Shown: piece by piece, positions 6,219-16,043 of the stretch
Layout: each line of letters begins with the position of its first letter
Position numbering within the stretch: the stretch's first letter is position 1
Assembly (NCBI GenBank): GCA_017465905.1
Contig: JAFTVE010000038.1
Location: forward strand, 1 to 64,000
Origin: Bacteroidaceae bacterium
Lineage (GTDB): Bacteria; Bacteroidota; Bacteroidia; Bacteroidales; Bacteroidaceae
Length of the DNA: 64,000 nt
Reading direction: 5' to 3'
Program-made: the position numbers and the translations under genes
The notes under the pieces: generated by a model
The model's input: only the letters and a program-made list of their open reading frames with translations
Databases searched by the model: none
What the model was told of the DNA's origin: nothing

Positions 6219-8630
6219 ATGATTAACTATGTCAACAACGCATACGACAAGGTATTGAAACCTTGCGATGCACAGCAATTCAACATACTCGTCAAGTCCC
6301 TGGAGACCGAGAAGCTCATTCTCGGTCACCGCGGAGGCGACCAGCGCTGCAAGCCCAAGCTCCCTGCCATTACCTACATGGGAGCACTCGACAGCGAGAA
6401 GTACAAGCAATATCTGCGCCAGTGCGAGGAGCAGGGAGCGAAGCCCCTCGGCTCGCGCCGTGCCGAGTTCATGCGCCCAACGGGCCTCTTCATGCTCGAC
6501 TTCGACCACGTGGAAGACCCACGCTTCGTGTATGAGCGCATCCTGCAAGTGCTCGACGTTGCAGGCTTGAAGCCTGCCGAGATTCTTGCCCTTGTGCACA
6601 TAACGCCCAGTGGCGACGGCTTGCGTGTGGTGATGGAGCGCACCAAGGGGCAGACCATCGAGCAAGATCAGTTGCGGTGGTCGGAACTTATCGGCATCAA
6701 GATTGATGCTGTGTGCAAGGACATCTCACGCCTCTCTTTTGCACCCATGCAGAAGGAAATCCTCTACTTCAACCCCTCGCTGCTGTTTGCGCCACTGCCC
6801 GATGCAGCGGAGTATCCCGACGGGAGTTTGTTTTCAGGAGTGCAGACAAATGCTTCGACTATGAGTGGCGGTTACCCCCTCCGCACTACGTGCTCGTCCC
6901 CCTTAAAGGGCGACAGTGCAGAGTCCGCTGGAAGTACCGCGAACGAAAGTAACCCAAAAGAACTGTCGCCCTTTAAGGGGGACGAGCGGAATGGAGCAGG
7001 GCGTAATGGAGCGGAGGGGGTAACAGAATACCCCACGGAATACGAAGGGATGCCGTATGCCGAAATCGTGAAGCGCCTCGAAGAGCAGCTAGGCGGCCGC
7101 CCCGAGCACGGTGCACGCAACGCCTTCATCTTCTCCATGGCGTGCAACCTGCGCTACATCTGCAACGACGATGCTGCATGGGTAGCGAGCATCCTGCCCA
7201 CCTACGGTGAAGACCCGCAGAAACACCGCGCCACGGTGCAGAGTGCCGTCAACCGCCCCATGAGCCGTGAAGTGCCTGCTACGCTCGCTCGCGCCCTGCG
7301 CATCTGCGATGCTGCGAAGGAAGCCAATTGTCAATTGTCAATTGTGAATTGTCAATTGCCCCCCGAGTTGCCTGCCACGCTCCCCGAACCAATAGTGCTG
7401 CTCACCTCGTGCACTCCCGGAAAGATGCGCCCGGCAGTAGCCATGGCGGTGTTTCCACCTCTCGGAGCGCATCTGCAGGGCACGCGCTTCTCCTACTGGG
7501 ATGGACGCCTCTATGAGCCAACGTTTATGAACGTGCTCGTGGCGGAGTTGTCGACGGGTAAGAGTGCTGTGAACGCTCCCATCGATTACATCATTGCCGA
7601 CATGGAGGCGCGCGACGAAGTCTCGCGCAAGCGCCTCAATGAGTGGAAGGGCTCGTACAACCGCGTGTCGTCCACGCAGGAGAAGCCCGAGCGACCCCAA
7701 GGGCTGGTGATGCAGGTGCTCGACCCCGACATGACCAATGCGGCTTTCGTGCAGGCGCTGGCCGATGCCAACGGACACTTCCTCTACACGCAGATGGACG
7801 AGATTGAGCTGCTCAATGCCTTGAAGACCAACACGCAGGGCAACTCCGTGAGCGCCATCCTGCGCCTCGCGTTCGATTGCGGCAAGTATGGGCAGGTGCG
7901 CGTGGCAGCCAATGCCGTGAATGCCAAGGTGCGCGTGCGCTGGAACTGGAATGCCTCGTCTACTATTCAGCGAGTGCGCAAGTTCTTTGCCCGCAACATT
8001 GCCGACGGTACCCTCTCGCGTGTGTCCTTCGCCACCATCATTAAGGAGAAGGGCACCTACGGACGCAACCGCCCCACCTTCGGGCAATATGGGGAGACCT
8101 TTGCCAAGGAGCTGCAGCCCTACATCGATGCTCTCAACACCTGCAGTGGCGACATCCATTGCCCCGAGGCTACGGCTTGGGCACTCGCGCTCTGCGATGA
8201 GCTGGCCGACTTTGCCGAGGAGATGGAGGACGAGGTGTATGCTCAGATTTCGCACCGTGCCGTGCTCATGGGCTTCTTCCGCGCCATGCTGCTCTACGTG
8301 ATGAACGGCATGCAGTGGAGCCAGCCGATAGCCGACTTTGCCGCATGGACGGTCAAGTATGACCTGTGGTGCAAGATGCGCTTCTTCGGCGACATGCTCC
8401 ATGCCGACCTCGAAGGCGAGGAGGAAGCCCTGCAGCGTGGCCCCAAAAGCCTGCTCGACATGCTCCCCCGAGAATTTACTAAACAGCAGGTGGTTGACAT
8501 GCGCAAGTCGATGGGGATGAGTAGTGACGCAAAGCCAATGATTGATAATTGGATGAGGCGCAAGAAGGTGTCAAGAGGCTCGGAGCGCGGCGTATACGTA
8601 AAAAGCAGTCAGCAGTCAGCAGTCAATTAA
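6219..8630 (+). CDS. BT4734/VirE-like primase fused to DUF3987-type helicase domain
   Basis: 803 residues. The N-terminal domain (about 1-200) is a BT4734-like archaeo-eukaryotic primase: LDFDH with Asp94 and Asp96, HITPSGDGLR (128-137) and KDISRLSF (168-175). The second half (about 400-790) resembles DUF3987/RepA-like helicases, with a degenerate Walker A (AELSTGKSAV, about 441-450) and a candidate Walker B (TQMDEIELL). Such proteins replicate or accompany mobile elements in Bacteroidales. Two repeat elements sit in frame in the linker: a palindromic element at residues about 218-269 and an AT-rich repeat at about 369-380 ([11 protein letters not shown]). The final codons and stop are a third repeat (CAGTCAG units, 8604-8630). 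All keep the frame open, so the gene may still be functional. Confidence 0.8.
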   Translation: MINYVNNAYDKVLKPCDAQQFNILVKSLETEKLILGHRGGDQRCKPKLPAITYMGALDSEKYKQYLRQCEEQGAKPLGSRRAEFMRPTGLFMLDFDHVEDPRFVYERILQVLDVAGLKPAEILALVHITPSGDGLRVVMERTKGQTIEQDQLRWSELIGIKIDAVCKDISRLSFAPMQKEILYFNPSLLFAPLPDAAEYPDGSLFSGVQTNASTMSGGYPLRTTCSSPLKGDSAESAGSTANESNPKELSPFKGDERNGAGRNGAEGVTEYPTEYEGMPYAEIVKRLEEQLGGRPEHGARNAFIFSMACNLRYICNDDAAWVASILPTYGEDPQKHRATVQSAVNRPMSREVPATLARALRICDAAKEANCQLSIVNCQLPPELPATLPEPIVLLTSCTPGKMRPAVAMAVFPPLGAHLQGTRFSYWDGRLYEPTFMNVLVAELSTGKSAVNAPIDYIIADMEARDEVSRKRLNEWKGSYNRVSSTQEKPERPQGLVMQVLDPDMTNAAFVQALADANGHFLYTQMDEIELLNALKTNTQGNSVSAILRLAFDCGKYGQVRVAANAVNAKVRVRWNWNASSTIQRVRKFFARNIADGTLSRVSFATIIKEKGTYGRNRPTFGQYGETFAKELQPYIDALNTCSGDIHCPEATAWALALCDELADFAEEMEDEVYAQISHRAVLMGFFRAMLLYVMNGMQWSQPIADFAAWTVKYDLWCKMRFFGDMLHADLEGEEEALQRGPKSLLDMLPREFTKQQVVDMRKSMGMSSDAKPMIDNWMRRKKVSRGSERGVYVKSSQQSAVN
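6871..7024. repeat. 154-bp palindromic element inserted in frame in the primase gene
   Basis: Outer arms GTTACCCCCTCCGC (6871-6884) and GCGGAGGGGGTAAC (7011-7024) are exact complements. Inner arms 6892-6917 and 6962-6987 form a perfect 26-bp inverted repeat (core CCCCCTTAAAGGGCGACAG). The loop is about 44 nt. No stop codon is introduced; the insert encodes about 52 residues of low-complexity linker. Confidence 0.85.
7326..7358. repeat. in-frame AATTGTC tandem repeat in the primase gene
   Basis: Five AATTG units spaced by TC or TGA-type trinucleotides, translated as [11 protein letters not shown]. The same peptide pattern appears in the nfnAB-type gene at 62.1 kb, showing the same repeat was inserted twice in coding linkers. 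Confidence 0.75.
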
Positions 8631-8685
8631 ATGCGCACTCAATTTGGCTATTGGCCGTTGGCTCATAACCCACAACTCAAAAAAA

Positions 8686-8904
8686 ATGAACAAGTTTCAG
8701 ATTAGAGAATACGGCTTCGGCGAATTGGCCGAGCTGTATTACCCCGACAGAGACCCGAGAACTGTTGCTCGGGCTTTTCGGGAAGAGATTGAGAAGACAC
8801 GCAACTTGAAAGCTTCGTTGAAGCTACTGGGCTACAGAGGCAACGAGCGCGTGCTCACCCGAAATCAAGTGAAGAAGATTATCAAGTTCCTGGGCGAACC
8901 GTAA
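8686..8904 (+). CDS. DUF4248 domain protein
   Basis: 72 residues; the start at 8686 (MNKFQIREYGFGELAELYY) is the family start, a longer frame from 8644 runs through repeat-like sequence. Small DUF4248 proteins routinely accompany BT4734/VirE primases in Bacteroidales, often with an HU-like protein and an amidase. Here the HU-like gene is absent and the lytic enzyme is an M15 peptidase instead. The sequence is basic and helical (RDPRTVARAFREEIEKTRNL) with a possible DNA-binding helix-turn-helix character, which is only an inference. Confidence 0.75.
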   Translation: MNKFQIREYGFGELAELYYPDRDPRTVARAFREEIEKTRNLKASLKLLGYRGNERVLTRNQVKKIIKFLGEP

Positions 8905-8914
8905 GGGTAAAGAA

Positions 8915-8950
8915 AACAGCCCCGACGACTCTGTGGAGTCGGGGGCTGTT
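8915..8950. terminator. bidirectional terminator
   Basis: AACAGCCCCGAC (8915-8926) pairs with GTCGGGGGCTGTT (8938-8950), with one bulged G and an inner GACT/AGTC extension; T-rich on the plus side and A-rich on the other, between the convergent DUF4248 and M13 genes. Confidence 0.75.
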
Positions 8951-8970
8951 GTTGTTTTCATATCAGGTTG

Positions 8971-11004
8971 TTACCACACCTGTGCACGCTTCTCTGCAGG
9001 GATGTAGAGCTTGTGCTCGGGAGTGATGCCGAACGCCTCGTACCAAGCATCGATGTGGGGCAATGTGCCGTTCACGCGCCAGCGGCCCAGTGAGTGGGGG
9101 TCGCTCTTGGTGTATACGCGAATCTGCTCGTCGCGGATGTTGCCAGCCCATACGGCCGAGTAGGCAAGGAAGAAGCGCTGCTCGGGAGTGAAGCCATCCT
9201 TCACGGGGAGCGGAGCATCCTTGGTGGCGTTCTTGAATGCCTGGTATGCTACCATGATACCACCATGGTCGGCGATGTTTTCACCCAGGGTGAGCTCACC
9301 ATTGGCCTGCAAGCCGGGAAGTACCTCGATAGCGTTGAAGTGGTCAACGAGTACCTGAGTCTTGGCCTTGAACTTATCTCCATCGCCCGGTGCCCACCAA
9401 TCAGAGAGGTTGCCCTCCTTGTCGAACTGACGGCCCTGGTCGTCAAATCCGTGAGTCATCTCATGACCGATAACTACACCGATGGCACCATAGTTGAAGG
9501 CATCGTCGGCATTCATGTCGAAGAAGGGATACTGGAGGATACCTGCCGGGAAGCAGATCTCGTTGGTTGTGGGGTTATAGTAGGCATTTACTGTCTGCGG
9601 AGTCATGTGCCACTCGGTGTTGTCTACGGGCTTGCCATACTTGCGGGCAATCATATCGTTCCAGAAGAATTCGTTGGCAGCCATCAGGTTCTCAGAATAT
9701 GTCTTCGCGGGGTCGATAACCAAGCCCGTATAGTCCTTCCACTTGTCGGGATAGCCCACCTTGACGATGAAGGAGTTGAGCTTCTCGTGAGCACGCTTCT
9801 TGGTGTCGTCGCTCATCCAGTCCTGCGCATCGATACGCTGTCCGAGAGCCACCTGCAGGTTCTTCACGAGGGTAAGCATACGCTCCTTGGCCTCGGCGGG
9901 GAAGTACTTCTCCACATACATCTGACCTACAGCCTCGCCCAACACACCGTTGACAACACCCACAGCACGCTTCCAGCGAGGTTGCTGCTCCTTGCGGCCG
10001 CTGAGTGTACGGCCATAGAAGTCGAAACTCTCGTCTGCAAAGGCGTCGCTGAGTTCGTTGGCCGAGCCATCGAGCAGGTGCCACTGCAGATAAGCGATGA
10101 GGTTCTCTACCGGCTCCTCGTTCACGATACGCGCTACCTCTTGGATAGGCTCCAGCTGCGATACGCTGAGCTCCTTCAGGCCATTGATGCCCAAGATGCT
10201 GAAGTAGTTCTCCCAATCGATACCGGGGAACTGAGCCTTGAGCTCCTCCATTGTCATCTTATGATAGTTGGCAGCAGGGTTGCGCTGCTCCGTTGCGCTG
10301 AACGACTTGTCGGCCAGTGCAGTCTCAATCTTCATCACCGCCTCCATCTTCTTGGTAGCAGCAGCCTCGTCAAATCCAGCCAGCTTGAACATATTCACGA
10401 TATGCTTCTTGAAAGCCTCACGGATGGCTGTCGTTGCCTCATCGGTGTCGAGGTAATACTCCTTCTCGCCCAATGAGATGCCACCCTGATACAGCTGCAC
10501 GAGGTTCTGCTTGCTGTCCATGATGTCGGCATCGATATATACATGGAAGAATCCGCCCATGCCCTGGCGTGAGAGCTCAGCCACCAGCGGCATCACCTCG
10601 CTGTTCTTCTTGAGGGCCGCGATACGGTCCATCACAGGCTGTATAGGAGCTATGCCGCGTTCGTTGCGTGCAGTGCTGTCCATAGCCATATTGTAGAGGT
10701 CGCCAATCTTCTGAGCCACAGTGCCGGGCGCATTCTCAGCCTCGGCGATACCCGTAATGAGCGTGCGCAGCTGCTCGCGGTTATCCTCGGCCAGCTTGTC
10801 GAAGCTGCCAAAGCGTGAATACTCGTCGGTGAGCGGGTGACTGTCCATCCATCCGCCACATGCATAGCGGAAGAAGTCATCACCAGGGACGGCTTTCGTG
10901 TCCAGATTCTCCAATTTGATTCCTGATTCCATTGTTTTGTTGTTCGTGCAGGCCACGGTGGCAAATGCCGCAATGACCAGAGTTGCTAAAGTTTTTGTTT
11001 TCAT
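8971..11004 (-). CDS. pepO: M13-family zinc metallopeptidase (PepO/neprilysin-like), lipoprotein
   Basis: 677 residues from MKTKTLATLVIAAF; the upstream in-frame ATG is rejected because a -7 box TACTTTTG lies at 11053-11046. The signal peptide ends in a lipobox (ATVAC, Cys19), so the enzyme is probably an envelope lipoprotein. The catalytic motif HEMTH is at about residues 514-518 and the third zinc ligand motif ENIAD at about 574-579, both intact, with the family C-terminal W. Length matches bacterial M13 peptidases. It degrades short peptides in the periplasm or at the surface according to family knowledge. Monocistronic, with a shared terminator at its 3' end. Confidence 0.92.
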   Translation of the reverse strand: MKTKTLATLVIAAFATVACTNNKTMESGIKLENLDTKAVPGDDFFRYACGGWMDSHPLTDEYSRFGSFDKLAEDNREQLRTLITGIAEAENAPGTVAQKIGDLYNMAMDSTARNERGIAPIQPVMDRIAALKKNSEVMPLVAELSRQGMGGFFHVYIDADIMDSKQNLVQLYQGGISLGEKEYYLDTDEATTAIREAFKKHIVNMFKLAGFDEAAATKKMEAVMKIETALADKSFSATEQRNPAANYHKMTMEELKAQFPGIDWENYFSILGINGLKELSVSQLEPIQEVARIVNEEPVENLIAYLQWHLLDGSANELSDAFADESFDFYGRTLSGRKEQQPRWKRAVGVVNGVLGEAVGQMYVEKYFPAEAKERMLTLVKNLQVALGQRIDAQDWMSDDTKKRAHEKLNSFIVKVGYPDKWKDYTGLVIDPAKTYSENLMAANEFFWNDMIARKYGKPVDNTEWHMTPQTVNAYYNPTTNEICFPAGILQYPFFDMNADDAFNYGAIGVVIGHEMTHGFDDQGRQFDKEGNLSDWWAPGDGDKFKAKTQVLVDHFNAIEVLPGLQANGELTLGENIADHGGIMVAYQAFKNATKDAPLPVKDGFTPEQRFFLAYSAVWAGNIRDEQIRVYTKSDPHSLGRWRVNGTLPHIDAWYEAFGITPEHKLYIPAEKRAQVW

Positions 11005-11045
11005 ATTATATAGGTTATAATGCTTCTGTTCATCGAAATGCGCTG

Positions 11046-11053
11046 CAAAAGTA
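11046..11053 (-). promoter_or_regulatory. -7 box of the M13 peptidase gene
   Basis: TACTTTTG read on the minus strand, 42 bp ahead of the chosen start codon; it excludes the longer start at 11058. Confidence 0.5.
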
Positions 11054-11104
11054 ATCAATAATTATACAGGTGTGAGTAACTGAGTCCTGTGTGGCTTCTG
11101 CACC

Positions 11105-12397
11105 TTATAGGAATATGTATTTCATCATGAAGAGGGCAGCAAGGATATACATCGTGGGGGTGAGCTTGCTGAACTTTCCGCTGATGAGGTTGAGTAGCAC
11201 ATAGCTTATCATGCCGAGGAGGATACCATCGGAAATAGAGTAGGCCAAAGGCATCATGATGAGGCAAATGAAGGCGGGGATTGACTCTGTGTAGTCATCG
11301 AAAGTGATGTGCTTCACTGGCTCCAGCATGAGCAAACCTACGATGATGAGCACAGGGGCTGTTGCTGCCGAGGGAATGGAGAGGAACAGCGGTGAGAAGA
11401 ACAGGGTTATGGCAAAGCAGCAAGCGATAACAAAGGCTGTGAGGCCTGAGCGGCCACCCTGAGATACACCTGAAGCACTCTCGACGTAGGTGGTTGTGGT
11501 AGATGTACCGATGCATGCACCTACGGTAGTGGCAATGGCGTCGGCCATGAAAGCCTGCTTGATACGGTTGATGTGTCCGTCCTTATCAACCATGCCTGCC
11601 TTGGTACATACACCAATGAGGGTACCTACGGTGTCGAACATGTCGATGAAGAGGAAGGTGAACACTACTACCAGCATGTCGAGGGTGAAGATCTTGTCCC
11701 ACTCGAACTGGCAGAAGATGGGGGCAATGGAGTGGGGCTGTGAGAGAATGCCCTTGAACTCGGTAACTCCCATGGGAATACCGATAATAGTGGTCAAGAG
11801 GATACCGATAAGCATGGCTCCACGTACGTTCTTGGCATAGAGGAAACCGGTGATGATCAATCCTATCAAAGCGAGCAGGGCGGAACCTGAAGTGATATCG
11901 CCCAATACTACGAGGGTGGCATTGTCGTTGATGATGACACCGGCATTCTGCAATCCGATGAAGGCGATAAACAGGCCAATACCGGCACCGATGGCGTAGC
12001 GTAGATTGAGTGGAATGGCATTGACAATGGCTTCGCGCACATTGGTCACCGTCATTATGATAAATAGAATACCCTCGATGAGTACGGCTGTGAGCGCAAA
12101 CTGCCAGGAGTAGCCCATGCCCAAACATACGGTATACACAAAGAAGGCGTTGAGGCCCATTCCTGGAGCCAGGCCAAAGGGCAGCTTGCCCCAAAAGGCC
12201 ATAGCCATGGTGCCGACGATAGCAGCCAAGGCGGTGGAGGTGAACACTGCGCCTGCAGGCATTCCTTCAAGCTCACTGAACATAGCCGGATTGACGGCCA
12301 AGATGTACGACATGGTCAAGAATGTCGTGATGCCCGCAAGTACTTCGGTGCGAACGGTCGTTTCTTTGGGATTAAACCCGAAAAGTTTTTTCAGCAT
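11105..12397 (-). CDS. NCS2-family purine permease (AzgA/PbuG type)
   Basis: 430 residues, polytopic throughout, with the family signature GLAPGMGLNAFF near residues 76-87 and the start MLKKLFGFNPKETTVRTEVLAGITTFLTMSYIL that is characteristic of the adenine/guanine/hypoxanthine branch. It imports nucleobases with protons across the inner membrane. The closest upstream same-strand gene is the ABC-F gene 63 bp away, so co-transcription is possible. No purine riboswitch is visible in the 63-bp gap. Substrate assignment within purines is uncertain. Confidence 0.9.
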   Translation of the reverse strand: MLKKLFGFNPKETTVRTEVLAGITTFLTMSYILAVNPAMFSELEGMPAGAVFTSTALAAIVGTMAMAFWGKLPFGLAPGMGLNAFFVYTVCLGMGYSWQFALTAVLIEGILFIIMTVTNVREAIVNAIPLNLRYAIGAGIGLFIAFIGLQNAGVIINDNATLVVLGDITSGSALLALIGLIITGFLYAKNVRGAMLIGILLTTIIGIPMGVTEFKGILSQPHSIAPIFCQFEWDKIFTLDMLVVVFTFLFIDMFDTVGTLIGVCTKAGMVDKDGHINRIKQAFMADAIATTVGACIGTSTTTTYVESASGVSQGGRSGLTAFVIACCFAITLFFSPLFLSIPSAATAPVLIIVGLLMLEPVKHITFDDYTESIPAFICLIMMPLAYSISDGILLGMISYVLLNLISGKFSKLTPTMYILAALFMMKYIFL

Positions 12398-12460
12398 AAT
12401 GATGATATATAGATTTTATAAATGATTGTTGGATGATGCTATTGTGTGTTGCCTGATCAA

Positions 12461-14389
<1,929 letters not shown>

Positions 14390-14397
14390 AATGGCTG

Positions 14398-14405
14398 CAA
14401 AATTA
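14398..14405 (-). promoter_or_regulatory. -7 box of the ABC-F gene
   Basis: TAATTTTG on the minus strand immediately ahead of the chosen start; implies a very short or absent leader. Confidence 0.4.
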
Positions 14406-14411
14406 AGCATT

Positions 14412-14450
14412 AAAATTGACAATCGTTAATTGATAATTGATAATTTTAAT
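14412..14450. repeat. AT-rich tandem repeat between divergent genes
   Basis: AAATTGACAATCGTTAATTGATAATTGATAATTTTAAT-type units (shown here only as unit names AATTGAC and AATTGAT). It overlaps the -33 region of the esterase promoter. Confidence 0.5.
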
Positions 14451-14459
14451 GTACATTTG
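14429..14459 (+). promoter_or_regulatory. promoter of the esterase gene
   Basis: ATTG (14429-14432), 19 bp, TACATTTG (14452-14459), 28 bp ahead of the start codon. The -33 half is formed by the AT-rich repeat. Confidence 0.5.
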
Positions 14460-14487
14460 CACATAACAACGATAAAATTCTGTTAAG

Positions 14488-15786
14488 ATGAAAAAACTAT
14501 TATGTATGTGGGCAGCACTGACAATGTGCGTCGTCGGATTTGCACAAAATCAGATACACCAGAGCGATGTGCGCTTTGTGGCTGTGCCTGACCATGCCGA
14601 TTGGAATTACCGCACAGGAGAGAATGCACGCATCGACCTGCAAGTATTTGCCTACGGAGTACCTTGTGATGGTATGGAGGTAAACTACGAGATTGGCCCT
14701 GAGTTGCTGCCAGCAGATACCCAAGGATCATTGACTCTGAAGAACGGACGTGCTACCCTACAGATAGGTACCATGAAGAAACCTGGGTTTCGCGACTGCC
14801 GCTTCACGGTGAAGCACGGTGGCAAGCAATACAAGCATCACGTGAAGGTCGCCTTCTCGCCCGAGAAGATAGTACCCACGGTGAAGATGCCTGCTGACTT
14901 CGAGGAATTCTGGACACGCACCAAGGAGGAGGCTGCCAAATGTCCAATGACTGTGGAGCGCACCTTCGTGCCCGAATACAGTAATGAAAAGGTCGATTGC
15001 TACCTCATCAAACTTCAATGCTACCGCAAGGGACAATACGTATATGGCTACCTCACCCAGCCCAAGGCCAAGGGAACCTATCCCGTGGTGTTCAATCCAC
15101 CCGGTGCAGGCATCAAGCCCATGGACCCGTTGAAGACGATGTACTTTGCCGAGAATGGCATCATCTGTTTCAATATGGAGATTCACGGCATACGGCCCAA
15201 CCTCGACGCTGCTACCTACAAAGAGGTGAGCGCCGCTTTCGGCAATGGCGACAACAGCTATCTGGTCAATGGTCTCGACAATCGGGATAATTACTATATG
15301 CGCAAGGTGTATATGGCTTGCGTGCGTGCTCTCGACTACCTCACCTCACTTCCCGAATGGGACGGCAAGAACCTCATCGCACAGGGCGGTAGCCAAGGTG
15401 GAGCCTTGGCCATCATCACTGCAGGCCTCGACAAGCGCATCACCCAATGTGTAGCCAATCACCCTGCCTTGAGCGATATGGAGGGTTATCTGCACGACCA
15501 ATGCGGTGGCTACCCTCACCTGACCAAATACAATGAACAATTGACCAGGGATAAGGTTAAAGTATTGGCCTACTACGATGTGGTGAACTTTGCCAAACAG
15601 CTCACCGTGCCTACCTACCTCACGTGGGGCTACAATGACAACACCTGTCCGGCCACCACGAGCTATGCCGTATACAACAGTATCACGGCACCGAAGGAGG
15701 CGCTCATCACACCCATCAACGAGCATTGGGTGTCGACAGAGACAAGGCACAATCAGATGTATTGGATAAAAGATCATCTAAAATGA
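14488..15786 (+). CDS. secreted CE7-like acetyl esterase (acetylxylan esterase family)
   Basis: 432 residues. A signal peptide (MKKLLCMWAALTMCVVGFAQ) precedes an N-terminal beta-sandwich-like region (about 25-130) and an alpha/beta hydrolase domain (about 140-432). The nucleophile elbow GGSQGG and the downstream WGYNDNTCP and NEHW motifs supply the candidate Ser, Asp and His. The family removes acetyl groups from xylan oligomers or cephalosporin C; the extra N-terminal domain is frequent in Bacteroidetes versions. No SusCD or xylanase genes are adjacent, so the substrate is inferred from family only. Confidence 0.85.
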   Translation: MKKLLCMWAALTMCVVGFAQNQIHQSDVRFVAVPDHADWNYRTGENARIDLQVFAYGVPCDGMEVNYEIGPELLPADTQGSLTLKNGRATLQIGTMKKPGFRDCRFTVKHGGKQYKHHVKVAFSPEKIVPTVKMPADFEEFWTRTKEEAAKCPMTVERTFVPEYSNEKVDCYLIKLQCYRKGQYVYGYLTQPKAKGTYPVVFNPPGAGIKPMDPLKTMYFAENGIICFNMEIHGIRPNLDAATYKEVSAAFGNGDNSYLVNGLDNRDNYYMRKVYMACVRALDYLTSLPEWDGKNLIAQGGSQGGALAIITAGLDKRITQCVANHPALSDMEGYLHDQCGGYPHLTKYNEQLTRDKVKVLAYYDVVNFAKQLTVPTYLTWGYNDNTCPATTSYAVYNSITAPKEALITPINEHWVSTETRHNQMYWIKDHLK

Positions 15787-15837
15787 AGTTTTTTTGAAAA
15801 AATATCGCATAAATGTGTTAGTTTATAAAAAAACGAT

Positions 15838-15845
15838 TAACTTTG
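15838..15845 (+). promoter_or_regulatory. promoter (-7 box) of the aromatic amino acid leader
   Basis: TAACTTTG, with GTTAG about 19 bp upstream as a weak -33. It lies 28 bp ahead of a Phe/Tyr-rich leader peptide and 199 bp ahead of the structural gene, leaving a long transcribed leader. Confidence 0.6.
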
Positions 15846-15872
15846 CACCCAACAAAAGTGAATTTGTAAGCA

Positions 15873-15932
15873 ATGCGCAACTTTGGCTTTACATATTATA
15901 CCTATTTTTACTTTTACTTTAGCACGAAGTAG
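15873..15932 (+). CDS. Phe/Tyr-rich leader peptide
   Basis: An open frame of 19 codons, MRNFGFTYYTYFYFYFSTK then TAG. Five Phe and five Tyr codons make up 10 of 19 residues, nine of them between codons 6 and 16. It is too short for ordinary ORF calling. It starts 28 bp after a -7 box and lies directly upstream of an antiterminator/terminator pair and an aromatic biosynthesis gene, exactly the arrangement of ribosome-mediated attenuation of phe/tyr operons in other phyla. The stop codon overlaps the antiterminator strand (15932-15939). No purine-rich ribosome site is obvious, as is usual in this phylum. Translation is inferred. Confidence 0.75.
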   Translation: MRNFGFTYYTYFYFYFSTK

Positions 15933-16019
15933 AGCGGGATAGGTTATGTAGCAACAAATAGTTATGTAAGATATATTGTAAAAGATACACGCAAGTCCCG
16001 CTCAGCAATGGCGGGACTT
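15932..16019 (+). promoter_or_regulatory. attenuator: alternative antiterminator and terminator hairpins
   Basis: GAGCGGGA (15932-15939) is an exact complement of TCCCGCTC (15996-16003), the candidate antiterminator. AAGTCCCGC (15993-16001) is also an exact complement of GCGGGACTT (16011-16019), a 9-bp hairpin with a 9-nt loop. The two structures share 15996-16001 and are mutually exclusive. The terminator is followed by ACTTATTAAATATATA, which is AU-rich rather than a pure U-tract. A ribosome stalled at the Phe/Tyr codons would free the first strand; one reaching the stop codon would cover it. The hairpin ends 24 bp before the ATG, so blocking translation initiation is an alternative outcome. 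Confidence 0.7.
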
Positions 16020-16043
16020 ACTTATTAAATATATATAAGGATT

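Noticed and set aside
7338..8402. 354-codon frame antisense to the primase-helicase
   Set aside because: Same explanation; composition typical of antisense frames.
3993..8904. Complete prophage
   Set aside because: No integrase, portal, capsid, terminase or tail genes; only regulator, primase, peptidase and small unknown genes.
9094..10476. 460-codon frame antisense to the M13 peptidase
   Set aside because: Shadow frame; the M13 gene has intact zinc motifs on the other strand.
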